DNA of 9,824 bases from Acidobacteriaceae bacterium (lineage in GTDB: Bacteria > Acidobacteriota > Terriglobia > Terriglobales > Acidobacteriaceae), in contig PLUJ01000162.1 of the NCBI GenBank assembly GCA_003165455.1, forward strand, positions 28,910 to 38,733. Reading direction: 5' to 3'. Below, piece after piece: positions 1 to 5,955 of this stretch. The notes under the pieces were generated by a model. That model saw only the letters and a list, made by a program, of their open reading frames with translations, was not told where the DNA came from and did not search any database. Numbering within the stretch: position 1 is the stretch's first letter; every line of letters begins with the position of its first letter. A program made the position numbers and the translations under genes.

Positions 1-2610
1 GGCATCGACGTTGCCTTCGATCCGCACAACCCTAACATTCTTTTCGCAGCGCTGTGGCAGGCTCGCCGGACTTCGTGGGGCATGTCGAGCGGAGGCCCGG
101 GAAGCGGCCTCTATCGCTCGAATGATGGGGGCATTACGTGGAAGCGTCTGGAAGAACACGGCCTTCCCAAAGGCCCGTATGGCCGAATCGGCATTGCCGT
201 TGCCGCGAATTCCGATCGCGTTTACGCGTTGATCGAAGCGCGCAATCCAGAAGGCGGCCTATACCGTTCCGAGGATGGAGGCGAAAGCTGGGAGTTCATC
301 AATCCCAGTCATAGCCTATGGCAACGCCCCTGGTATTACATGCACATCATTGCCGACCCGCAAGACGAAAATGTCGTCTATGTCATGGACGTTGATTCCT
401 ACAAATCGACCGATGGCGGCCGTCTGTTTAATCGGATCAAAGTTCCTCACGGCGATAATCACGGCTTGTGGATCGATCCCAAAGATACGCGCCGTATGAT
501 CGCATCAAACGACGGCGGAGTCACCGTAACCTTGGATGGGGGCAAAAACTGGTCGCGTGAAGATAATCAGCCAACCGCGCAGTTTTACCACGTGACCACC
601 GATAACGCTGTTCCTTACCGCGTTTACGGTTCGCAACAGGATAGTGGAACCGTGGCGATCGCCAGCCGCAGTGATGACGGATCCATCGATCGAAGCGATT
701 GGTATGACGTGGGTGGTGGAGAAGCCGGCTATATCGCCCCTTACCCGCTCGACCCAAGCATCGTCTATGCCGCCGATTATCAGGGAAACATTACGCGTTA
801 CGACAGGCACATCGGACAGGTGAAATCGATTACGGAACAGCCGGAGTTGTCCGACGCGTATGGCGCCGCAAAGCTTGACCACCGCTTTCAATGGACCGCG
901 CCGGTGCTGATTTCCTCGCATGATCCCAATACGCTCTACCATGCCGCCGAGCGTTTGTTTAAAACCACCGATGGTGGAGTGCACTGGCAGGCGATCAGTC
1001 CCGATCTCACCCGTAACGACAAGACCAAACAGACAGTGTCCGGCGGTGACATCACTCTGGACGATTCCGGCACCGAATATTACGACACCATCTTTGCCCT
1101 CGCCGAATCGCCAATTACGCAGGGATTGCTGTGGGTCGGTACCGACGACGGCCTCGTCCAATTGACGCGCGACGAAGGAAAGACATGGACGAATATTACG
1201 CCCAAAGACTTGCCGGAGTGGAGCCGCATCAGTCAGATCGAAGCCTCACCGCACGATGCAGGGACTGCATACGTGGCGGCGGATCGCCATCAGAGCGACG
1301 ATCTCAAACCGTACATCTATAAGACCACGGACTACGGCGCGACCTGGACCAGAATTAACAACGGAATTCCCGACGGAGCCTTTGTGAGAGCGGTCCGCGA
1401 AGATCCCAAGAAACCAGGGCTGCTTTATGCAGGCACCGAAAGCGGCGTATTTGTTTCTTTCAATGATGGAGCGGATTGGCGCTCTCTAAAACTAAATCTG
1501 CCGACCACGCCTGTTCATGACCTCGTTGTTAAAGATAACGACCTCGTCGTCGCCACGCATGGGCGAGCGTTCTGGATTCTCGATGACATTGGACCGCTTC
1601 GTCAGTTCAGTGATGATGTGGCAAAGAAAGATCTCTACTCCTATACTCCAGACCCGGCTTACCGGATTCAGGCGGGCGGGGAATCCGAAGAGCATCATTC
1701 TTCCAAGCGCACCGGGCAGAATCCACCCGCAGGCGCTGTGATTTATTTCTATGTAAAGGACGTTCCCAAAGATGAGACCGAGACTAAGCTGGAAATCCTG
1801 GATTCATCTGGCAAAGTGATCCGAAAGTTCTCCAGCGCTCAGACCGAGGCGCTGGACGAACCGCCGGGGCCGGACGACAAGAAACCGGAGAAAGAGATCA
1901 AGCCCGAGGCAGGACTCAATCGCTTTGTGTGGGATCTCCGCTACGAGCAAGCGCATCGCGTCCCTGGATATTACCTCTGGGAATACAACTCAGGCGCAAA
2001 GGGCGCAGTTGCAGTTCCGGGCAACTATCAGGTGCGAGTGACCGTCGGCGGACAGAGCCAGACTGTGCCGCTGGAGATCAAACTCGATCCCCGGGTGAAG
2101 GTAAGTCAGGCAGATCTGGTGCAACAATTCGCCATGCTTGCGCAGATCCAGGACGAACTGAATCATGTTTATGATGTAGTGAACCAAATCCAGGACGTGC
2201 GCTCGCAAGTGCAGGGACTGAAACGTCGACTGCCGGAGAGTGCCAGCACAAAGGCGATCGCAAATTCCGCCGACGAGCTGGACAAGAAACTCGTTGCGGT
2301 TCGGGATCAACTGGTCAATCTATCGATCAGTGCGAACGAAGATTCTCTCGCCTACCCCCCGCAGATCGATGCCAAGCTGGCTTACCTGGCGATGGACGTG
2401 GGCACGGCGGACGCCGCCCCGACCGATGCGGAGCAACTTCAGTTCGAGAAACTGAAGCGGCAATCAGCGGCATTGCTCAGTAGCTGGGATCAATTGCAGC
2501 AACACGATCTTGCTGGGTTTCAAAAGCTCACAGCCCAGAGCAATCTCTCAACCGTGGTGGTTCCACCAGCGGGCAAAATCGCCGAGGAGCAAATATTAGA
2601 AGCCCATTAA
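1..2610 (+). CDS. Asp-box (BNR) beta-propeller protein, VPS10/sortilin-like exported glycosyl-hydrolase-type family, 5'-truncated
   Basis: The reading frame is open from base 1 to the TAA at 2608-2610, so 869 residues are visible and the N-terminus, probably with a signal peptide, lies upstream. The ATG at 82 is internal: the codons before it already read as propeller sequence. Asp-box motifs (S/T-x-D-x-G-x-x-W) recur: NDGGITW (121-141), EDGGESW (271-291), TDGG (about 406-420), NDGG (about 508-520), TDGGVHW (967-987), RDEGKTW (1168-1188), TDYGATW (1327-1347) and NDGADW (1462-1479). ATHGRAFWILDD (about residues 518-529) ends the propeller, as is usual in this family. Next comes a beta-rich Ig/FlgD-like part (about 578-698, with LEILDSSGKVIRKF and NRFVWDLRY), then a helical tail to residue 869. 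Full-length relatives are about 1050-1100 residues, so roughly 200 are missing. Relatives are annotated as sialidase-, VPS10- or sortilin-like, but no enzymatic activity can be read from the sequence. It probably acts in the periplasm or outside the cell. Confidence 0.9.
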   Translation, partial: GIDVAFDPHNPNILFAALWQARRTSWGMSSGGPGSGLYRSNDGGITWKRLEEHGLPKGPYGRIGIAVAANSDRVYALIEARNPEGGLYRSEDGGESWEFINPSHSLWQRPWYYMHIIADPQDENVVYVMDVDSYKSTDGGRLFNRIKVPHGDNHGLWIDPKDTRRMIASNDGGVTVTLDGGKNWSREDNQPTAQFYHVTTDNAVPYRVYGSQQDSGTVAIASRSDDGSIDRSDWYDVGGGEAGYIAPYPLDPSIVYAADYQGNITRYDRHIGQVKSITEQPELSDAYGAAKLDHRFQWTAPVLISSHDPNTLYHAAERLFKTTDGGVHWQAISPDLTRNDKTKQTVSGGDITLDDSGTEYYDTIFALAESPITQGLLWVGTDDGLVQLTRDEGKTWTNITPKDLPEWSRISQIEASPHDAGTAYVAADRHQSDDLKPYIYKTTDYGATWTRINNGIPDGAFVRAVREDPKKPGLLYAGTESGVFVSFNDGADWRSLKLNLPTTPVHDLVVKDNDLVVATHGRAFWILDDIGPLRQFSDDVAKKDLYSYTPDPAYRIQAGGESEEHHSSKRTGQNPPAGAVIYFYVKDVPKDETETKLEILDSSGKVIRKFSSAQTEALDEPPGPDDKKPEKEIKPEAGLNRFVWDLRYEQAHRVPGYYLWEYNSGAKGAVAVPGNYQVRVTVGGQSQTVPLEIKLDPRVKVSQADLVQQFAMLAQIQDELNHVYDVVNQIQDVRSQVQGLKRRLPESASTKAIANSADELDKKLVAVRDQLVNLSISANEDSLAYPPQIDAKLAYLAMDVGTADAAPTDAEQLQFEKLKRQSAALLSSWDQLQQHDLAGFQKLTAQSNLSTVVVPPAGKIAEEQILEAH

Positions 2611-2651
2611 TTGCTGCTAGGCCATGATGCTGTGCCGCTTGGGCGAATAAA

Positions 2652-2676
2652 ACGGAAGTGCCGGTATTACTTCCGT
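2652..2676. repeat. Perfect 8-bp inverted repeat downstream of the propeller gene
   Basis: ACGGAAGT (2652-2659) and ACTTCCGT (2669-2676) pair perfectly across a 9-nt loop, 41 nt after the propeller stop codon. No T-run follows on the + strand; a TTTATT follows on the minus strand. A second overlapping hairpin, GTGCCA (2675-2680) with TGGCAC (2687-2692), follows at once. The pair may protect the 3' end of the mRNA or weakly terminate it. It is not a classical intrinsic terminator. Confidence 0.4.
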
Positions 2677-2790
2677 GCCATTGCGGTGGCACCGTTGTGC
2701 CTTGTACGTTTTACCCTTGGCTGCTACTTTGCCGATAGGTGATGCTGATCCTCCCCTGTGGTTATGTCCGAATCGACATTGAGGATGTTT

Positions 2791-2907
2791 ATGAGGCTCA
2801 TGCATCTGTGTTACGTTGCAGTCGGTTTCGCGGTGGCGCGCTGGATCTTTCGCCGGCAACCGGTAATTGATCCAGTTACGCGCTTGCGCACTTCAGGCCT
2901 TCTGTAA
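2791..2907 (+). CDS. Possible 38-residue single-pass membrane microprotein
   Basis: An ATG at 2791 opens 38 codons ending in TAA at 2905-2907. GAGG at 2781-2784 sits 6 nt before it, a suitable ribosome binding site. An in-frame ATG at 2785 is too close to that site. The product starts MRLMHLCY and has a hydrophobic stretch at about residues 3-20 (with VAVGFAVARWIF), followed by RR and a short polar tail. This is the layout of a small inner-membrane protein with its C-terminus in the cytoplasm. A GC-rich hairpin with a T-rich tail begins 19 nt after the stop, so ribosome site, ORF and terminator would form a compact unit. No family is recognised, and a frame this short can arise by chance. It could equally be non-coding 3' sequence or part of a small RNA. 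Confidence 0.3.
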   Translation: MRLMHLCYVAVGFAVARWIFRRQPVIDPVTRLRTSGLL

Positions 2908-2925
2908 GGAATTTTAGGCGGTACA

Positions 2926-2979
2926 GGGCGCGCGTCCCGTTGCGCTTCCATTTCGTCAACGCGCGCCCTTCTTCTTTTG
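2926..2979 (+). terminator. Rho-independent terminator candidate: GC-rich hairpin with T-rich tail
   Basis: GGGCGCGCGT (2926-2935) and ACGCGCGCCC (2959-2968) form a perfect 10-bp stem, nine of its pairs G-C, across a 23-nt loop. TTCTTCTTTT follows directly (2969-2978). The long loop is unusual, but the strong stem plus pyrimidine tail fits an intrinsic terminator on the + strand. It would end transcription from 2791-2907 or read-through from the propeller gene 316 nt upstream. Confidence 0.6.
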
Positions 2980-3000
2980 CATATCCGCAGCCGGTCGCCG

Positions 3001-3016
3001 GAAGTGCTAGCACTTC
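3001..3016. promoter_or_regulatory. Perfect 16-bp palindrome, candidate operator
   Basis: GAAGTGCTAGCACTTC equals its own reverse complement over all 16 bases. It lies just after the terminator-like hairpin and 155 nt before the downstream exported-protein gene. Its centre is about 60 nt before the start predicted from the -10-like TACAAT at 3057-3062, a position suited to an activator, though repression is possible. The regulator is unknown. The half-sites resemble those of CIRCE (TTAGCACTC-N9-GAGTGCTAA) but in the reverse order and without the spacer, so HrcA is not supported. Confidence 0.4.
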
Positions 3017-3017
3017 G

Positions 3018-3062
3018 GTTTGCCTAAGTCATCTCTGTTTCTCAGGCGAAACTCACTACAAT
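3018..3062 (+). promoter_or_regulatory. Possible promoter (TACAAT) with adjacent imperfect inverted repeat
   Basis: TACAAT at 3057-3062 matches the sigma-70 -10 consensus at 5 of 6 bases, but no good -35 element stands 16-18 nt upstream. GTTTGCCT (3018-3025) pairs with AGGCGAAAC (3044-3052) with one bulged base and would cover the -35 area, which is compatible with regulator dependence. If used, it drives the exported-protein gene at 3172 and possibly purQ, with an untranslated leader of about 100 nt. Confidence 0.25.
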
Positions 3063-3171
3063 TTGGAAGGATCTCGACTCGTGGCATGCGCCCGGATCGT
3101 GAACCGTACGTGCACGATCGGTCTCGATTGTTCGAATTAGAAACGGTCGATTCCTTCCCAAGTCCGTGAAA

Positions 3172-3975
3172 ATGCAAAGAACAACTCGGCTGCCGCTAAC
3201 CTTTCTTATTGGGTTGATCTTCATCATTGCTATCCTCCCAAGAATCAACGCCCAAGAGAGTTCCGGCGATCTTTCTCTCGGCGATGTCGCTCGCAGCTTG
3301 CGATCCAAAAAAGTTCCACCTGCCAAAGTGGTCATCGACAATGACAACTTTTCCGAAGTAGTGGATGAAGCAGAGAAAAAGAATGCGTCCGGATCGACCA
3401 TGGTCTTTTCGCTCGATCCTGGAAAGAAAGACTTTCAAGTTTCTTCACCGGACGTCAGCTGCAGCTTTTCCTTTAGCGCGAAAACCAGCTCGCTGCTTTC
3501 CGATTCGTTGCAGGACGATCTGCCGCCAAGTGAACTGGCCAAACTTGACGGCCCCGCGACGCTCGAAGGCGATTCGCTGCAGGTATCCTTGCACAATGGC
3601 ACCTTGTGGGAGTTACGCGAAGTGGTGATCGGCTTGACGATCCTGCGCCATCCCGATGACCAACTCGCTTTGCACGGACAGGCACGCATCGTACCGGCCG
3701 TGGCCAATGACTCTTCTCATTCGGCGCAGGACCTGTCGCAAAAACAACCGGATGTCACCGTGCTTTTAAAGGTAAAGGGATCAGCCCCGCCCTCATCGAC
3801 TGTTCTCTATCGTACCCAGCTGAGCTTCGCGCTTTTCCCGGATCAGGAATGGCATTGGGCCATCGTGAAGGCAAAAGGAATTCCGCCGCAGGCCTCGGGC
3901 ACCGTTCCCATTGGCCAAGCCCCCAGTGACCAACCCCCCGCCTCAACTCCCTCCGCCGGCAAGGATAGCCAATAG
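3172..3975 (+). CDS. Exported protein of unknown function with acidobacterial-type post-signal motif
   Basis: I do not recognise a named family. From the ATG at 3172 the product has 267 residues; a GTG two codons upstream (3166) would add M-K. Neither start has a clear Shine-Dalgarno sequence. Residues 1-27 form a signal peptide: basic MQRTTR, hydrophobic LTFLIGLIFIIAIL, then a type I cleavage site after INA, before QESS. The segment just after cleavage, SLGDVARSLRSKK, then VVIDNDNFSEVV, resembles a short motif often found after the signal peptide in exported acidobacterial proteins (recalled, not searched). The middle (about 140-230) is beta-rich, with LQVSLHNGTLWELREV resembling FxLYD-type domains; this is a weak inference. 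The tail is rich in Pro, Ser and Gln. The protein likely acts in the periplasm. purQ follows 45 nt later on the same strand, so co-transcription is possible though no functional link is apparent. Confidence 0.75.
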   Translation: MQRTTRLPLTFLIGLIFIIAILPRINAQESSGDLSLGDVARSLRSKKVPPAKVVIDNDNFSEVVDEAEKKNASGSTMVFSLDPGKKDFQVSSPDVSCSFSFSAKTSSLLSDSLQDDLPPSELAKLDGPATLEGDSLQVSLHNGTLWELREVVIGLTILRHPDDQLALHGQARIVPAVANDSSHSAQDLSQKQPDVTVLLKVKGSAPPSSTVLYRTQLSFALFPDQEWHWAIVKAKGIPPQASGTVPIGQAPSDQPPASTPSAGKDSQ

Positions 3976-4006
3976 TTTCGCGTGTTAAACTGGGCGCAAC
4001 CCCACG

Positions 4007-4013
4007 AAAAGGA
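4007..4013 (+). promoter_or_regulatory. Ribosome binding site deciding the purQ start
   Basis: AAAAGGA lies 7 nt before the ATG at 4021. This favours MKFGVIIFPG as the N-terminus, which matches the family start. The in-frame GTG at 3982 would add 13 atypical residues. Confidence 0.75.
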
Positions 4014-4020
4014 TAGCCGA

Positions 4021-4716
4021 ATGAAATTCGGAGTGATTATCTTTCCCGGATCGAATTGCGATCACGACGCGCATTGGACCGTGCAGCAGGTAATGAAGCA
4101 GCCAGTAACGTTCTTGTGGCACGAATCTCACGATCTCGAAAACTGTGACGCGATTATTGTGCCCGGTGGATTCGCCTATGGAGATTACTTGCGGACCGGC
4201 GCGATTGCGAAATTCTCGCCCGTCATGGAATCGGTCCGGAAGTTTGCAGATAGCGGCGGACTTGTACTCGGAATCTGCAACGGGTTTCAAATTTTGTGCG
4301 AGGCGGGCCTTCTGCCCGGCGCTTTGATGAGGAATGCGGGCCTGAAGTACGTGTGCAAGCCCGTCCATGTGCGGATAGAGAATGCAGCTACTCCGTTCAC
4401 CAACGCCTGTTCCCAAGGGGAAGTCTTGACCATCCCCATTGGGCACATGGAAGGCAACTATTTTTGTGATCCGGAAACTCTGAATGACCTAAAGCGCGAT
4501 AACCGCATTGTCTTTCGCTATGCCACGTTACAAGGTGAAATTTCCCCGTCCGCGAACCCCAACGGTTCGCTCGACAATATCGCGGGAATTTGCAGTGCGG
4601 AAGGAAATGTTCTGGGCATGATGCCCCATCCTGAACGATCCGCCGAGCCAGAACTGGGTTGCAGTGACGGATTCAAGATTTTCCAGTCCATGGTTGGAGC
4701 AATGGCCGCCAGATAG
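4021..4716 (+). CDS. purQ: Phosphoribosylformylglycinamidine synthase subunit PurQ (glutamine amidotransferase)
   Basis: PurQ is the glutaminase subunit of FGAM synthase. It releases ammonia from glutamine for PurL, which converts FGAR to FGAM with ATP in step four of purine synthesis; PurS bridges the subunits. The product has 231 residues, a normal length for PurQ. The N-terminus MKFGVIIFPGSNCD is characteristic. A class I glutaminase fold is visible: PGGFAYGDYLRTGA (residues 48-61), the nucleophile elbow GICNGFQ with Cys86, and MPHPER with catalytic His203 and Glu205. It is cytoplasmic. Neither purS nor purL flanks it, so they must be elsewhere, as is common when pur genes are scattered. 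It lies 45 nt after the exported-protein gene, and the next gene starts 162 nt downstream. No frameshift or missing key residue is seen. Confidence 0.97.
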   Translation: MKFGVIIFPGSNCDHDAHWTVQQVMKQPVTFLWHESHDLENCDAIIVPGGFAYGDYLRTGAIAKFSPVMESVRKFADSGGLVLGICNGFQILCEAGLLPGALMRNAGLKYVCKPVHVRIENAATPFTNACSQGEVLTIPIGHMEGNYFCDPETLNDLKRDNRIVFRYATLQGEISPSANPNGSLDNIAGICSAEGNVLGMMPHPERSAEPELGCSDGFKIFQSMVGAMAAR

Positions 4717-4878
4717 TGGCTCCTCTTTGTGCATCATTCCGCATCTTCCTAAGATCCAGATTGTTAAAAAATTGTTTGATAATGCACAGATTACCTGTTA
4801 GTGTCTCGCCGAGCGCTTCCCTCGTAGACCCCTTGGAACTTAAAAACCTGATTCGTGGTTCGGGAGGAGTGTGTTCAA
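4717..4878 (+). promoter_or_regulatory. Intergenic leader of the oxygenase pair with AT-rich promoter-like patch
   Basis: This 162-nt gap holds an AT-rich patch (about 4760-4784). Within it, TTTGATAAT gives a -10-like GATAAT at 4778-4783, but no well-spaced -35 is present. A patch like this in otherwise GC-rich DNA plausibly marks the promoter of the oxygenase pair, giving a leader of about 90 nt. No terminator hairpin for purQ is evident. Confidence 0.3.
4863..4869 (+). promoter_or_regulatory. Ribosome binding site of the first oxygenase gene
   Basis: GGAGGAG stands 9 nt before the ATG at 4879 and is nearly complementary to the 16S 3' end. It decides the start there. The upstream in-frame GTG at 4855 lies before this site and is unlikely to be used. 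Confidence 0.75.
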
Positions 4879-5955
4879 ATGACGTCGAAGCGAGTCTTGG
4901 ACGTTTTCTCTGAAACGCTAATGCAGGATGAACGCATCCTGAGTTCGCGGGAGCGTGAATTGCTAGGGAGTCTCTTGCAAAATGCAAAGCAAGCCTCCAG
5001 CGATCCACAAACTCAAAGCGCTGTGAATGCAGCGATTGCCCGTTCCGTCGGCGAAACGGTGGCGCAACGCGCCTTCACCTTGCTCGGCAGCAGCATAGTC
5101 GAACAGATTCTTGGCGGCAACGCTGTATGCGCCGCTAATCCGGAAGCTTCTTCGACGCCCGCAAAGCCAATACCTCCGGGTCCGCAACCACCCGGCGCAC
5201 CCCTACCAGACGATCTGCCGCCTGTGCCGCCTGCCCCCGGACCGCAGCCCCCGGGCATCAGTTTCCGTGACCGCAACGAATCAGCGCGATTGACCGGGCG
5301 GTTGAGAAGCTCAGATAGCAGCGGAGTAGCTGTTCTGGATTCGCCGGAAGTGGTTCGGGCGCAATGGCTGGTGCTCGACGAATTTCTCGCGCCGCATGAG
5401 ATGGGAAGCCTCATTCGTTACACTCTGGACCACGAAGGCGAGTTCAGGACCAGTGAAGTGATTTCACCGTCTGGTGTCCCGGGCATCACTGACTACGACC
5501 ATCGACGCTCGCGGGTTCTTTGCGACCTCGGGGTTCAGGAAGAACTGATACTGAAGCGGGTTCGGTCGGTTTTGCCAAGAGTGCTTCAGCAGTTCGGGAT
5601 TGAGGAATTCCCAATCACGCGATCCGAGGTGCAGATTACGGCCAGCAACGACGGAGATTTCTTCCGGGCGCATTGCGATGATTCGCAGGAGATGATTGCC
5701 TCTCGACGCATCACGTTCGTCTACTTCTTCCATCGCGAACCCATACAGTTCGATGGTGGAGAACTGCGGCTCCATGATTCGATGAATACCGGTAACCACC
5801 CCACCGCTGCGGGCAGTTATCAGTCGATTGTTCCACAGCAAAACCAGATCGTATTTTTCCCATGTTCCACCCTGCATGAGATAACTCCTGTGAGGTGCCG
5901 TTCAAGGGCTTTCGCGGACAGTCGCTTCACGGTAAATGGATGGCTTCACCAATAA
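4879..5955 (+). CDS. 2OG-Fe(II) oxygenase (prolyl-4-hydroxylase-like) with helical N-terminal domain and proline-rich linker
   Basis: The product has 358 residues in three parts. Residues 1-80 are helical, from MTSKRVLDVF to LLGSSIVEQILGG. Residues 81-128 start NAVCAANPEASS and become a Pro/Gly-rich linker with GPQPPG twice (101-106 and 121-126). Residues 160-358 are a double-stranded beta-helix oxygenase: AQWLVLDEFLAPHEM opens it, and the iron ligands are H265 and D267 in FFRAHCDD plus H333 in LHEITPV. The 2OG-binding Arg is probably R349 in SRFTVNGW, or R343. Such enzymes couple oxidative decarboxylation of 2-oxoglutarate to hydroxylation, in this branch usually of a protein or peptide residue. 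The substrate is unknown. No signal peptide is seen, so it is probably cytoplasmic. The next gene, also oxygenase-like, overlaps its 3' end, suggesting joint work. The N-terminal domain may be a docking or leader-like module; that is inference. Confidence 0.85.
   Translation: MTSKRVLDVFSETLMQDERILSSRERELLGSLLQNAKQASSDPQTQSAVNAAIARSVGETVAQRAFTLLGSSIVEQILGGNAVCAANPEASSTPAKPIPPGPQPPGAPLPDDLPPVPPAPGPQPPGISFRDRNESARLTGRLRSSDSSGVAVLDSPEVVRAQWLVLDEFLAPHEMGSLIRYTLDHEGEFRTSEVISPSGVPGITDYDHRRSRVLCDLGVQEELILKRVRSVLPRVLQQFGIEEFPITRSEVQITASNDGDFFRAHCDDSQEMIASRRITFVYFFHREPIQFDGGELRLHDSMNTGNHPTAAGSYQSIVPQQNQIVFFPCSTLHEITPVRCRSRAFADSRFTVNGWLHQ

Larger units (their letters stand above)
2611..3171. other. Long intergenic region with hairpins, a possible microprotein and regulatory palindromes
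   Basis: No convincing long gene lies in these 561 bases. They hold a short hairpin after the propeller gene, a possible 38-codon membrane ORF, a terminator-like hairpin with a T-rich tail, a perfect 16-bp palindrome and a possible promoter for the next gene. Each is listed separately. An 80-codon frame on the minus strand (2617-2859) has no family resemblance and no visible ribosome binding site, so I do not call it. Confidence 0.6.

Noticed and set aside
505..1161. 218-codon open frame on the minus strand inside the propeller gene
   Set aside because: It lies fully opposite repeated Asp-box coding sequence, has no recognisable domain, and is explained by codon bias of the + strand gene.
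2617..2859. 80-codon frame on the minus strand with several His and Cys residues
   Set aside because: No ribosome site, no conserved metal-binding spacing and no family resemblance; it also spans the two small hairpins.
3001..3016. HrcA/CIRCE operator
   Set aside because: The half-sites resemble TAGCACT and AGTGCTA but occur in reverse order and overlap, without the nine-base spacer, and no heat-shock gene follows.
4782..4913. 43-residue frame starting in the leader of the oxygenase pair, considered as a precursor peptide
   Set aside because: It has no ribosome site and overlaps the start of the first oxygenase gene in another frame, while that gene has a strong site and clear coding content.
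5179..5259. DNA direct repeat around the two GPQPPG segments
   Set aside because: The two copies use different codons, so this is protein-level low complexity in a linker, not a DNA repeat or mobile-element footprint.
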